From the NCBI RefSeq assembly GCF_937958065.1, contig NZ_CALFXI010000061.1, forward strand, positions 79,865 through 143,864: a stretch of 64,000 bases of DNA, given 5' to 3'. Source of the stretch: an uncultured Steroidobacter sp. (GTDB taxonomy: Bacteria; Pseudomonadota; Gammaproteobacteria; Steroidobacterales; Steroidobacteraceae). Position 1 is the stretch's first letter. The number at the start of each line of letters is the position of its first letter. Below the pieces are notes generated by a model. That model was not told the DNA's origin, searched no databases, and saw only the letters and a program-made list of their open reading frames with translations. Both the position numbers and the translations under genes were made by a program. Below, piece by piece: positions 1-8,620 of this stretch.

Positions 1-833
1 ACTTCCACGCCGGCGCGGCGGGCGTACTCGTTCTCGTCCTTGAGCACGTCGATGAGATATTTCATCGTGTCCGGGTCCCTGGCGCGCACCACCACGTCGA
101 TGGCGCGGTTGGCGACTTCCAGGTCCGGGTCGCGCAGCAGCTGACAGATCGGTCCGATGTTCAGCGGGCCATCCATCTTCGACAGCGCATTCAGCGCGGC
201 TTGCCGGATCATCTTATTCGGGTCGCGCAGCTGGGTCTGAATGGCCTGCGACACCTCCGGCCGGTTGAAGCGGGCCAGGATGTTGATGATGTGGATGCGG
301 GCGGTCGAGTCCTTGCCTTCGATGCGGCTGATCAGCTCGGGCAACGAGGACTCGTCGGCCAGCTCGCCGACGATCTTGAACAGCGCGGCCTTTTCGTTCG
401 CTTCCTGGCTGTAGGCGTGCTGCAGCAGGTCGCGCACGGTGAACCGGCCTTTCTGGCCCGCGATCACCTCCAGAATGGTCGGCTTGGGGATGTCGGCCCG
501 GCCGAGCAGCTCGATCAGCAGGCTGGCGCTGTAGTTGCGGCTGGCGGCCAGCGCCTGGCCGATGGCGCTGACGGTGCGCGGGCTGCCTTCGGCCATGCCC
601 TCGGCCAGGATGGGGAAGCTCTTGTTGTCGATCAGCTGGGTCAGGGTGTCGATGTAGACGGCGGTTTCCTTGCGATCGGCCACGGCCAGCGCGTCCAGGA
701 TCTTGGGGATGGCGCCCGCGCCGATCTTGATGAGCTTCTGCAGCGCTTTTTGCGAGTCCGGATGCAGCGGGTCCCCAATCCCGCGGATCTCGGCGATCAG
801 GCGCTCGGCTCTGAGATCGGAAAAAAAACGCAT
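1..833 (-). CDS. HEAT-type helical repeat protein, C-terminus outside the window
   Basis: The minus-strand frame is open from an ATG at 831-833 to the window edge, so 277 codons are visible and the C-terminus is missing. An in-frame TAA eight codons upstream makes this the first possible ATG. The protein starts MRFFSDLRAERLIAEIRG and is built of repeated helical pairs such as RDPNKMIRQAALNALSKM and RDPDLEVANRAIDVVVRA, the look of HEAT/PBS-lyase-type repeats, which normally form a protein-binding solenoid. No signal peptide or catalytic motif is visible. It is divergent from mrp with a 186 bp gap. I infer a scaffold or regulatory role; a further domain may lie beyond the edge. Confidence 0.75.
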   Translation of the reverse strand, partial: MRFFSDLRAERLIAEIRGIGDPLHPDSQKALQKLIKIGAGAIPKILDALAVADRKETAVYIDTLTQLIDNKSFPILAEGMAEGSPRTVSAIGQALAASRNYSASLLIELLGRADIPKPTILEVIAGQKGRFTVRDLLQHAYSQEANEKAALFKIVGELADESSLPELISRIEGKDSTARIHIINILARFNRPEVSQAIQTQLRDPNKMIRQAALNALSKMDGPLNIGPICQLLRDPDLEVANRAIDVVVRARDPDTMKYLIDVLKDENEYARRAGVE

Positions 834-1019
834 CGAGGCTTTGGTATCCGTTTCTTAGTGGCGCAGCTGCCGTGCGCATTGCATATTGCCGCGCATTATG
901 CCACGGCTGCCGTGTATCGAGTTCAGGTCGGCCATTTCCTCTCCCGGCTCCCCGCGGTCTTTCAGGCCAAATCCGCTACAATCCGCGGCCCGCCGGCAGC
1001 GTCCTGAACGGCTATTCCG

Positions 1020-2123
1020 ATGAGCTCCGAAACTACTGTGCACGAATCCGAGCTGCGCCAGCTACTGGGCGCTTACCTCGACCCCTATCTCGGCCTGACG
1101 CTGGAGCGTGCCGGTGCCCTTCGGAGCGTCCAGGTCAGCAATGGCACCGCCGTGGTCAACGTCGAGCTGGGGTTTCCCGCCGGCCGCTATGGTAGCGAGC
1201 TTGCGGCCGAGCTGGAGCGTCGGGCGCGCTCGCTCGGCTGGCTGCAGCGGCTGCAGCTCGACATCGGCTGGCGCGTTGCTTCGCACTCCGTGCAGAAGAA
1301 CCTGAAGCCCGTCCAGGGGATCCGGAACATCATCGCGGTGGCCTCGGGCAAGGGCGGCGTGGGCAAGTCCACGACCGCGGTGAACCTGGCCCTCGGCCTG
1401 GCGCATGAGGGCGCCGCGGTCGGCCTGCTCGATGCGGACATCTATGGACCGAGCCAGCCGCAGATGATGGGCCTGAGCCGGGAAAAGCCCACCAGCCCGG
1501 ACCAGAAAACCATGGTCGCGCCCGAAGCCTATGGCATCAAGGTGATGTCCATCGGCTTCCTGGTGGACGTGGAGCAGCCGATGGTGTGGCGCGGCCCGAT
1601 GGTCACGCAGGCGCTGGTGCAGCTGCTCGAGACCACCCGCTGGGGCGAGCTGGACTATCTGATCGTCGACATGCCGCCGGGCACGGGTGACACGCAGCTC
1701 ACGCTATCGCAGCGTGTGCCGGTCAGTGGCGCGGTGATCGTGACCACGCCGCAGGACATCGCATTGCTGGACGCCCGCAAGGGATTGCGCATGTTCCAGA
1801 AGGTCGAGGTGCCGGTGCTGGGCGTGGTCGAGAACATGAGCACCCACGTGTGCTCGAACTGCGGCTTCGAAGAGCATATCTTCGGTGCCGGCGGCGGGCG
1901 CCGCATGGCCGAACAGTATGGCGTCGAGCTGCTGGGCGAGCTGCCGCTCGATATTCGAATTCGCGAGCAGGTCGACGGTGGCCGCCCCACGGTCGTGAGC
2001 GAGCCGGATAGCAAGATCGGGCGTGCTTACATCGATCTCGCGCGCCGCACCGCGGCCCGCCTGGTCGTTGCCGGCCTGCAGCCCACACCGGCGTTTCCGA
2101 CCATTTCGACCGAAGACACCTGA
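1020..2123 (+). CDS. apbC: Mrp/ApbC family iron-sulfur cluster carrier ATPase
   Basis: A 367-residue cytosolic P-loop ATPase of the Mrp/NBP35 family, which binds and hands on Fe-S clusters. An N-terminal DUF59/MIP18-like domain spans about residues 8-85. The deviant Walker A GKGGVGKST is at 110-118, DADIYGPSQP follows, and DMPPGTGD is the later nucleotide motif. The CxxC pair C278/C281 (CSNCG) is the usual bridging cluster ligand. The length matches gammaproteobacterial ApbC. A -10-like TACAAT at 977-982 precedes the gene, without a clear -35 box. dcd follows on the same strand after 43 bp, across a run of nine T. Confidence 0.95.
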   Translation: MSSETTVHESELRQLLGAYLDPYLGLTLERAGALRSVQVSNGTAVVNVELGFPAGRYGSELAAELERRARSLGWLQRLQLDIGWRVASHSVQKNLKPVQGIRNIIAVASGKGGVGKSTTAVNLALGLAHEGAAVGLLDADIYGPSQPQMMGLSREKPTSPDQKTMVAPEAYGIKVMSIGFLVDVEQPMVWRGPMVTQALVQLLETTRWGELDYLIVDMPPGTGDTQLTLSQRVPVSGAVIVTTPQDIALLDARKGLRMFQKVEVPVLGVVENMSTHVCSNCGFEEHIFGAGGGRRMAEQYGVELLGELPLDIRIREQVDGGRPTVVSEPDSKIGRAYIDLARRTAARLVVAGLQPTPAFPTISTEDT

Positions 2124-2166
2124 GCCGCGCCCGGCCCACCGTTTTTTTTTCAACTATTCAATACCT

Positions 2167-2730
2167 ATGAGCATCAAGTCTGATCGCTGGATTCGTCGCA
2201 TGGCTGCCGAGGGCATGATCGAGCCATTCGAGCCGGGGCAGGTACGCACCGCGAGCAACGGCAAGATCATTTCATACGGCACGTCCAGCTATGGCTACGA
2301 CGTGCGCTGCGCGAACGAATTCAAGATCTTCACCAACATCAATTCGACCATCGTCGATCCGAAGAATTTCGATTCCAAGAGCTTCGTCGACGTGACGTCG
2401 GATGTTTGTATCATCCCGCCGAACTCGTTCGCACTGGCCCGCACCGTCGAGTACTTCCGCATTCCGCGCAACGTGCTGACGATCTGCCTCGGCAAGTCCA
2501 CTTACGCCCGCTGCGGCATCATCGTGAACGTCACGCCGCTGGAGCCCGAGTGGGAGGGCCACGTCACGCTCGAGTTCTCCAACACCACCACGCTGCCCGC
2601 CAAGATCTATGCGAACGAAGGCGTCGCGCAGATGCTGTTCCTCGAATCCGACGAAGTCTGCGAGACCTCGTACAAGGACCGCGGCGGCAAGTATCAGGGT
2701 CAGCAAGGCGTGACGCTGCCCCGCGCCTGA
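2167..2730 (+). CDS. dcd: dCTP deaminase
   Basis: A 187-residue protein starting MSIKSDRWIRRMA. Dcd converts dCTP to dUTP and ammonia, feeding dTMP synthesis. The family signature is visible as GTSSYGYDVRC near the N-terminus and as PEWEGHVTLEFSNTT, which carries the catalytic Glu; the length is close to the usual 190. The ATG has no purine-rich Shine-Dalgarno site; upstream lies a T-tract and AACTATTCAATACCT. An upstream in-frame ATG at 2023 lies inside mrp and encodes nothing conserved. The stop codon is inside a perfect hairpin shared with the convergent gene. Confidence 0.95.
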   Translation: MSIKSDRWIRRMAAEGMIEPFEPGQVRTASNGKIISYGTSSYGYDVRCANEFKIFTNINSTIVDPKNFDSKSFVDVTSDVCIIPPNSFALARTVEYFRIPRNVLTICLGKSTYARCGIIVNVTPLEPEWEGHVTLEFSNTTTLPAKIYANEGVAQMLFLESDEVCETSYKDRGGKYQGQQGVTLPRA

Positions 2731-2750
2731 ACGGGCTGAAGCCCGTTCAG
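2727..2750. terminator. Hairpin spanning both stop codons of convergent genes
   Basis: An 11-bp perfect inverted repeat, CTGAACGGGCT-GA-AGCCCGTTCAG in parts, contains the dcd stop TGA (2728-2730) and the stop of the opposing membrane-protein gene (2747-2749). It lacks a clear U-tract on either side, so termination may be weak or factor-assisted. Confidence 0.6.
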
Positions 2751-3622
2751 CGCAGCGGTCGACCCGGCTCGGTCCTGACGCGCTCGGTACGATCCTGGCC
2801 GGCAGTGGCGATCTCGGAAGGGACATCCGAGTGCGCCAGTGCATTGACCACGCGCTTGCGGCCAAGCATTGCGCCGCCAATCGCGGCGAGCAGCGAGATG
2901 ATCATCGCCGCGAAGGTGATCCACGCGGCCTTGGTCGCTCCTTCTTGCGCGCGCTCCGCCATGGCTGGCAGCTGCGCGCGGGCCCGGTCCATCAATTGCG
3001 CCGTGCCCTGCCGCACTTCAGCCGCTGCCTGTTGCGGATTGTCGCGCACCGCCTCGACGCGTCGTGATACGTCACCCAACTGCGCCCGTACTTCCTGTTC
3101 GGACATGCCGGTCGCGGACGCGATGGTCTTGGAGGTCTGCGGGTCGTTCAGACGGTTCAGTATCTGCTGTACGTCACCGCTGGACAGGTTCTCCATCCCC
3201 GACATGGTTGCACCGACGGTCTGACCGATCCCGCCGAACAGGCTGGAAATGCCGCTCGCCACCAGTTGCACGCCGCTGCTGGCCAGCCACAGCACGACCA
3301 GCAGACTCAGCACCCACACCAGGGCCCCTTCGAACGCGCCGGCGGCCCGGTCGAAGACCATGCCCAGCCGCGTCGCCGCCATTCCGCCTACGAACAGCGC
3401 GATCAACAGCGACAAGCCGCTCCAGATGGCGGCGCCGGTGCCGAAGGTGCCGGCCTGGGTCTGTCCGGGATTGACGGCGGAGATGCCGACCGCCACGCCC
3501 AACGTGGTCAGCACCAGCAGCGTGCCCAGCACGGTCAGCATGCCCGCCCAGATGCCGCCCCAGGAGATCTTGAAGCCCGAGACGGGGACAACGTCGAGAT
3601 GCTCGTGAACTACGGTGGCCAT
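2747..3622 (-). CDS. Polytopic membrane protein of unknown function
   Basis: A 291-residue protein from the ATG at 3622, chosen because GGAGAG lies about 8 nt upstream; a longer frame to 3700 adds 26 residues without its own site. Three hydrophobic segments occur in the N-terminal half, at about 22-48, 60-82 and 92-118. A mostly helical, Gln/Arg-rich stretch of about 110 residues follows, with ALA-type heptads. A fourth membrane segment lies at about 231-253, and the tail is charged. This arrangement suggests a membrane-anchored helical domain. I recognise no family or catalytic motif. It is convergent with dcd and lies 120 bp beyond the DUF3108 gene's 3' end, on the opposite side from that gene's start. 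Confidence 0.8.
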   Translation of the reverse strand: MATVVHEHLDVVPVSGFKISWGGIWAGMLTVLGTLLVLTTLGVAVGISAVNPGQTQAGTFGTGAAIWSGLSLLIALFVGGMAATRLGMVFDRAAGAFEGALVWVLSLLVVLWLASSGVQLVASGISSLFGGIGQTVGATMSGMENLSSGDVQQILNRLNDPQTSKTIASATGMSEQEVRAQLGDVSRRVEAVRDNPQQAAAEVRQGTAQLMDRARAQLPAMAERAQEGATKAAWITFAAMIISLLAAIGGAMLGRKRVVNALAHSDVPSEIATAGQDRTERVRTEPGRPLR

Positions 3623-3742
3623 GACAGGTCTCTCCGAACGGCGACTTGCCTGTCCAATGGGTGGAAATTGAACAAGTTCCGCCGCGCGGATCGTTCGCAT
3701 GTAGTCGAATCCGGGCGTCCGACGCTCAGCGCCGGCGCTGCG

Positions 3743-4462
3743 TCATTGGAACGACTGCAGCACCATCACCGTCTCGACCTTGCCTTTGCGGATCTGCTCC
3801 GCACGCGCGGCGACGTATTCCATGCTGGGGATCATCCAGAAGCGGGACTGGCGATCCGAGCCTTCGCGGCTGCTTTCGTAAACGACGGCGTCGAGCTTGC
3901 CGAGCTGGGTATCGACCGTCGTTGTTTCTTTCTTCACATACTTGTAGCGCTTGATGCGGTTGTCGTCGATCAGCGGAATCGTGCCGGGCTCCTTGCCGCG
4001 CAGCAGGGAAGTGACCACGTCGATTTGAATGGACAGTCGATCCTGCAGGCCCGGTTCGAGCGGCAGCTCGATCTTCTCGCCTTCGATATCGCCGCTGGCG
4101 AGGTTGCGGGCCCAGTCGAATTTCAGATGCCCATCCTTGGCGGTGCTGGACTTGCCGTCTTCGAACTGCCATTCGATCGGGCGCACACCGTCGGGGCCGA
4201 TCTCCATGACGCTGCGTTCCAGTGCTGCGCTGCTGATGAAGAAGCGCGCGAGCATCGAAGGATCCGCGGTTGTTTGATACGTGTAACGACTGCTCGCCTC
4301 ATCCCGCGACAGCTTCAGCGTGAGCTGGCCGGCGCGCATGCCGCGATAGCTGACTTCATAGACCGCGGTGAAGGGCTTGGGAAGAATGGCGTCGGACCTC
4401 GCCGCGGTGGCCAACAGCAGTGTCGCGAATAGAAACGGGGTGAACCGAGCCAGTCGCCGCAT
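3743..4462 (-). CDS. DUF3108 domain protein, exported
   Basis: A 239-residue protein with an N-terminal signal peptide (MRRLARFTPFLFATLLLATA, cleavage around residue 24), so probably periplasmic. The rest fits DUF3108: beta-rich, with YEVSYRGMRAGQLTLKL near the start, RLSIQIDVVTSLL in the middle and a C-terminal SRFWMIPSMEYVAAR. The biochemical role of DUF3108 is not established. It lies 22 bp downstream of purN on the same strand, an order seen in related Gammaproteobacteria, and so may be co-transcribed with purM-purN. No enzyme motif is visible. Confidence 0.85.
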   Translation of the reverse strand: MRRLARFTPFLFATLLLATAARSDAILPKPFTAVYEVSYRGMRAGQLTLKLSRDEASSRYTYQTTADPSMLARFFISSAALERSVMEIGPDGVRPIEWQFEDGKSSTAKDGHLKFDWARNLASGDIEGEKIELPLEPGLQDRLSIQIDVVTSLLRGKEPGTIPLIDDNRIKRYKYVKKETTTVDTQLGKLDAVVYESSREGSDRQSRFWMIPSMEYVAARAEQIRKGKVETVMVLQSFQ

Positions 4463-4484
4463 TCGTTACCTCGTCATCGGCCCA

Positions 4485-5162
4485 TCATTCGACCAGCGGC
4501 ACGAGTACCGGCGCTGTCAGCGGCTGGCCATCGAGCCAGGCTCGCTGCTCGCGCAGTTGCAACCGCCCGCGGGCAAACCATTCGATGGCCTGCGAATAGA
4601 TCCTGTGTTCCTGCTGCTGAACTCGCGCTGAAAGACTGCTTTCGCTGTCACCGGGCAGGACTTTCACCTGCGACTGAATAACGAGCGGCCCCCCATCAAG
4701 TTCCTCCGTGACGAAGTGCACGCTGCAGCCATGCAGGCTGTCACCGGCCTCCAGTGCGCGCCGATGAGTGTGCAGGCCGCGGTACAGAGGCAGCAGCGAG
4801 GGATGAATGTTCAGGATGCGATCCGGGAACGCGGCGATGAAGCCGGGGCTGAGAATGCGCATGAAGCCCGCCAGGACCACCAGCTCGGGCTCGAAGCTCT
4901 GCACCAGGGCTGCCAGCGCCTGGTCATAACTGGCCCGATCCGCGAACTCGCGCGCCGACAGCGAGCGAGTGGGAATATTCATTGCCGCGGCCGTCGCAAG
5001 GCCGGCGGCTTCGGCCTTGTCGCTGATCACGGCGCGGACTTCGACGGGCAGCTCACCGCTCGCGGCGCGCTCCGCGATCGCGCGCATGTTACTGCCGCGA
5101 CCCGAGATCAGGATGACGATCGGAAGTTTGTTTTGCGGGGGACCGCCGGTGACGGACGTCAT
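4485..5162 (-). CDS. purN: Phosphoribosylglycinamide formyltransferase
   Basis: A 225-residue folate-dependent GAR transformylase, the third step of purine synthesis, moving a formyl group from 10-formyl-THF to GAR. The nucleotide loop ISGRGSNM is at 19-26. The catalytic set is complete: N118 and H120 in NIHPSLLP, and D156 in TEELDGGP. The first dozen residues are a short extension before the conserved LPIVILISG. It begins 9 bp after the purM stop, a two-gene pur operon in the normal order. Confidence 0.97.
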   Translation of the reverse strand: MTSVTGGPPQNKLPIVILISGRGSNMRAIAERAASGELPVEVRAVISDKAEAAGLATAAAMNIPTRSLSAREFADRASYDQALAALVQSFEPELVVLAGFMRILSPGFIAAFPDRILNIHPSLLPLYRGLHTHRRALEAGDSLHGCSVHFVTEELDGGPLVIQSQVKVLPGDSESSLSARVQQQEHRIYSQAIEWFARGRLQLREQRAWLDGQPLTAPVLVPLVE

Positions 5163-5171
5163 TCCTGCGCG

Positions 5172-6206
5172 TCAGCTGCGAATGACCACGCCGCCGTTGC
5201 CACGGCGCACCTCGCCAATGACGATCGGCTTCTCGCCGTGGTCGGTGAGCGACCGCATCGCCTTGTCGCAATGTTCGGCGGCCACACACACCGTCATGCC
5301 GATGCCGCAGTTGAAGGTCCGATACATCTCGGCTTCCGGAATGCTGCCGGCCTTCTGCAACCAGCTGAACACGGCGGGCTGCTGCCAGGTCTGCGAGCTC
5401 AGCATCACTTCCAGTCCATTCGGAATCACACGAGGAATGTTCTCGGTGAGCCCGCCGCCGGTGATGTGCGCAAAGCTGCGGACCGGCACGGTCTTGGCCA
5501 GCTCCAGCAGCGGCTTGACGTAGATGCGCGTCGGCGCGAGCAGCGCGTCGTACAGCAGGCCGCCGTCGATCTTGGTGGTCGGCGTGGCCTTGCTGGTCTT
5601 GATCAGCTTGCGGATCAGCGAATAGCCGTTGGAATGCGGGCCCGAGGAGGGCAGGCCGATGATCACGTCGCCCGGGCGCGTGTTGCGGCCGTCGATGATG
5701 GCGTCCTTCTCGACGATGCCGACGCAGAAGCCGGCGAGATCGTAGTCGCCCTCGGCGTACATACCCGGCATTTCCGCGGTTTCACCGCCGATCAGGGCCG
5801 CGCCGGCCTGGATGCAGCCCTCGACGATGCCTTTGATCACGGTCTCGGCGACTTCGACGCTGAGCTTGCCGGTGGCGTAGTAGTCCAGGAAGAACAGCGG
5901 CTCGGCGCCCTGCACGACGACGTCGTTGACGCACATCGCGACCAGATCGATGCCGATGGTGGCGTGCCGGCCGGTCTCGATGGCCAGGCGCAGCTTGGTG
6001 CCGACGCCGTCGGTGCCCGACACCAGCACCGGCTTCTTGTAGCGGTCCAGCGGAATCTCGAACAGCGCGCCGAACCCGCCCAGGCCGCCCAGCACCTCGG
6101 GCCGCATCGAGCGCTTGACCGCCGGCTTGATGCGCTCGACGAGTTCATCGCCGGCTTCGATGTCGACGCCAGCGTCTTTGTAGGTGATCGGCTCGGAGGG
6201 TTGCAT
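5172..6206 (-). CDS. purM: Phosphoribosylformylglycinamidine cyclo-ligase (AIR synthetase)
   Basis: A 344-residue enzyme closing the imidazole ring with ATP in purine synthesis. Family blocks are clear: YKDAGVDIEAGDELVERIKP at the start, then VSGTDGVGTKL, GGETAEMPGMY and GFCVGIVEKD, with HITGGGLTENIPRV later. It is first in the minus-strand purM-purN-DUF3108 group. The 125 bp upstream region is shared with the divergent DUF2066 gene and contains GTGT-N8-ACAC around 6269-6284; no PurR-type palindrome was recognised. Confidence 0.97.
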   Translation of the reverse strand: MQPSEPITYKDAGVDIEAGDELVERIKPAVKRSMRPEVLGGLGGFGALFEIPLDRYKKPVLVSGTDGVGTKLRLAIETGRHATIGIDLVAMCVNDVVVQGAEPLFFLDYYATGKLSVEVAETVIKGIVEGCIQAGAALIGGETAEMPGMYAEGDYDLAGFCVGIVEKDAIIDGRNTRPGDVIIGLPSSGPHSNGYSLIRKLIKTSKATPTTKIDGGLLYDALLAPTRIYVKPLLELAKTVPVRSFAHITGGGLTENIPRVIPNGLEVMLSSQTWQQPAVFSWLQKAGSIPEAEMYRTFNCGIGMTVCVAAEHCDKAMRSLTDHGEKPIVIGEVRRGNGGVVIRS

Positions 6207-6346
6207 GGTTGGAATCAGTCGATCCTTGCTGGCACGGGGCCGGGTGCCACGGGGGTGGATAGGGGGTGTGTTATTTTACACGCCGTCGCTCGGCGTTGGG
6301 ATCTCGCCGTTCAGTGTGGACTTTGTAAAGGATGGGCTTCCGCAAG

Positions 6347-7312
6347 ATGAGTAGGACAAAGGCGTTGATCCGCTGGCTGTCGTTGTGCATGGCATGGGCG
6401 CTGCTGGCGACCGCTTTGCCCGTGGGCGCGGTGACGCTCGGAGACCTGTACGAAACCGATCAGCCGGTGCTGAACGACGCCCGCGACGCCGCTTTCGTCG
6501 ACGCCTTGAAGACGGTGGTGGTGCGCGTCAGCGGCCAGCGCGAGGCGCCGGCTCGGCTCGGCTCGGCGCTGAACGATCCCCGCCAATATGTCCAGCGCTT
6601 CGGCTTCACCGCCGACAATGTGCTGCAGGTGGGCTTCGACAGTGTCTCCGTGGACCGACTGCTTCAGGATGCCGGGCTGCCGATCTGGGGGCGCGAACGG
6701 CCCGAGACCCTGGTGCTGCTGAACGTGGTCGATCCGAGCGGCTACAGCTACTGGATCAGCGGCGATCAGCCGAATGCGCAGAAGGACAGCCTGGAAAAGG
6801 TCGCCCGCGAGCGCGGCCTGCCGTTGAAATGGCCGGCCGTGGCGCCGCAGGGGTTCGACGAGGCGAGCGCGCTTCAGGAAGCGGAGCGCTATGGCGCGAA
6901 CGCGGCGTTGCTCGGCCGCTCGCAGGGCGGAGCGGTGCGCTGGACGCTGCTGTCGAGCGAAGGCTCGGCGCACGCCAGCGGCAGCATGGAAGACGGCATT
7001 CATCTGGCGGCCGACACGTTCGCCCGGATGTTCGCCGCATCGGGCTCCTCGCTCGGCAATGTGGTCGTCGAGGTGTCCGGCATCGGCGATCTCGACGCGT
7101 ATGCGAGCACGCTGAATTATCTGGAAGGCATGACGCTGGTGCGCGCCGTCGCGTTGGAACAAGTGTCGGGCGATACCATGCGCTTCAAGCTTGCCGTGCG
7201 CGGCGATGCGGCTACGCTGCGTCGTGCTATCGCGCTCGACAGCCGCCTGGTAGCGCAAGACGATGGCGCCGCAGCCACGGGGGCACGGCTCTCGTTCCGG
7301 TATCGCCCCTGA
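6347..7312 (+). CDS. DUF2066 domain protein, exported
   Basis: A 321-residue protein. I chose the ATG at 6347 because it gives a clean signal peptide (MSRTKALIRWLSLCMAWALL, cleavage near VGA); an ATG at 6332 adds five residues but sits directly against the AAGG. The mature part is of the DUF2066 type, with DARDAAFVDALKTVVVRVSG at the front and NYLEGMTLVRAVALEQVSGD towards the end. Function is unassigned in the family. It is divergent from purM and followed 28 bp later by the CDP-alcohol transferase and hda, a gene order found in related genomes. Confidence 0.85.
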   Translation: MSRTKALIRWLSLCMAWALLATALPVGAVTLGDLYETDQPVLNDARDAAFVDALKTVVVRVSGQREAPARLGSALNDPRQYVQRFGFTADNVLQVGFDSVSVDRLLQDAGLPIWGRERPETLVLLNVVDPSGYSYWISGDQPNAQKDSLEKVARERGLPLKWPAVAPQGFDEASALQEAERYGANAALLGRSQGGAVRWTLLSSEGSAHASGSMEDGIHLAADTFARMFAASGSSLGNVVVEVSGIGDLDAYASTLNYLEGMTLVRAVALEQVSGDTMRFKLAVRGDAATLRRAIALDSRLVAQDDGAAATGARLSFRYRP

Positions 7313-7340
7313 ACCATTACTAAAACACCAGGCGTTCGCC

Positions 7341-7901
7341 ATGCGGCACATTCCCAATGCACTGTGCATCCTGCGCATGCTGCTGGTCGTGCCCATCGCC
7401 TGGCTGCTGAACGCCGGCGAATACAAACTCACGTTGTGGGTGTTCGCGTTCGCCGGCTTCACCGATGGACTCGACGGCTTTCTCGCCAAGCGCTGCGGCT
7501 GGATGTCGGAGCTCGGCAAGGTGCTCGATCCGCTCGCCGACAAGATTCTGCTGGTCAGCGTCTTCATCATTCTCGCAGTGCTCGACATCGTGCCCGTGTG
7601 GCTCGCGGCGACGGCGGTAGTACGCGACGTAACGATCACCGCCGGCGCGATCGGCTACAACGTGCTGTACGGTTATCCGCATGGCAACCCGACTGTCATC
7701 AGCAAGATCAACACGCTGTGCCAGATCCTGTATCTGCTGCTGGCGGTCGCGGCGAAAGCGGGTGAGTGGCAGCCCGATACCGCGTTGCTGATTCTCGGCG
7801 CGCTGGTGTTCGTGACGACGGTGGTCAGCGGTATCGACTATGTCGTCACCTGGTCGCGCAAGGCGGTGCATGCCAGCCGTCAGCAACGCGGGCTCACCTG
7901 A
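7341..7901 (+). CDS. CDP-alcohol phosphatidyltransferase family membrane enzyme
   Basis: A 186-residue inner-membrane protein starting MRHIPNALCILRMLLVVPIA. It carries the family catalytic pattern D-x2-D-G-x2-A...G-x3-D-x3-D as TDGLDGFLAK ... GKVLDPLADK, with Lys where Arg is more usual after Ala. Hydrophobic helices fill the remainder. The closest match in character is phosphatidylglycerophosphate synthase (PgsA), but the classical pgsA usually neighbours uvrC, so this may be a paralogue with a different alcohol acceptor. It ends 2 bp before the hda start. The longer frame from 7263 overlaps DUF2066 and was rejected. Confidence 0.85.
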   Translation: MRHIPNALCILRMLLVVPIAWLLNAGEYKLTLWVFAFAGFTDGLDGFLAKRCGWMSELGKVLDPLADKILLVSVFIILAVLDIVPVWLAATAVVRDVTITAGAIGYNVLYGYPHGNPTVISKINTLCQILYLLLAVAAKAGEWQPDTALLILGALVFVTTVVSGIDYVVTWSRKAVHASRQQRGLT

Positions 7902-7903
7902 TC

Positions 7904-8620
7904 ATGCAGTCGACGCAGTTGTCGTTGGGCATTCGCTTGCCGGACAGCTCGGTGTTCGAGAGCTATCACGCCGGCCGCAATCGGCCGGTGGTCGATGCAC
8001 TGCTCGCATTGCAGGGAGGCGAGCGGGCACGCGCTCCCACGTGCACGTGGATTCATGGTGCGCCCGGCACGGGCAAGACGCATCTGTTGCAAGCTGTCTG
8101 TGCTCGCGCCACTCGCGACGGGCAGACCGCCGCCTACTTGCCGCTGCCCGAAGTGATCAAGCTCGGCGAAGAGCTGCTGGCCGGTTTCGGTGAACTTTCC
8201 ATCGTTTGTCTGGACGATGCGCAAGTGCTCGCCGGGCGCGAGCAGTGGGAGCGCGCTTTGTTTCGTTTGCATGTCGAGCTGGACGAGCGGGGCGGGAAGT
8301 TGCTCGTCGCCGGCACGGCGCCACCGGCCGCGCTGCCTTTCAAATTGCGCGATCTGGGCTCGCGCCTGAATGGCGGCCTGGTGCTGACTCTGCAACCGTT
8401 GGACGAGCCGGAGCAGATCGCAGCGTTGCGTTTGCGGGCGCAACTGCGCGGTCTGGAACTGCCCGACGAGACCGCGCACTTCATGCTGCGACGGCTGCCG
8501 CGCGACATGACGCATCTGTATGCGGTGCTCGATGAGCTCGACGCGGCGTCACTGGTGGCGCAACGCCGCCTGACCGTGCGCTTCGTGAAAGAAGTCCTCG
8601 AGCGTCGTCTCTCTCGTTAA
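7904..8620 (+). CDS. hda: DnaA regulatory inactivator Hda
   Basis: A 238-residue AAA+ protein related to the ATPase domain of DnaA. Hda, bound to the DNA-loaded beta clamp, stimulates ATP hydrolysis by DnaA to prevent re-initiation. The N-terminal QLSLGI at residues 5-10 matches the clamp-binding QL(S/P)L motif. Walker A is GAPGTGKTHLL, Walker B is IVCLDDAQ, and sensor/box VII-like RLNGG follows. The ATG at 7904 is 2 bp after the previous stop; longer frames add non-conserved residues. Its stop (8618-8620) overlaps the stop of the convergent DUF2069 gene. Confidence 0.93.
   Translation: MQSTQLSLGIRLPDSSVFESYHAGRNRPVVDALLALQGGERARAPTCTWIHGAPGTGKTHLLQAVCARATRDGQTAAYLPLPEVIKLGEELLAGFGELSIVCLDDAQVLAGREQWERALFRLHVELDERGGKLLVAGTAPPAALPFKLRDLGSRLNGGLVLTLQPLDEPEQIAALRLRAQLRGLELPDETAHFMLRRLPRDMTHLYAVLDELDAASLVAQRRLTVRFVKEVLERRLSR

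Noticed and set aside
2139..2150. T-tract after mrp as an intrinsic terminator
   Set aside because: Only a 4-bp GCCG/CGGC stem precedes it, and dcd follows on the same strand within 20 nt. Too weak to call.
4716..6350. Long plus-strand ORF of 544 codons
   Set aside because: It is antisense to purN and purM, both of which have complete catalytic motifs. Its translation is Arg/Ala/Asp/His-rich, the usual shadow of GC-rich genes.
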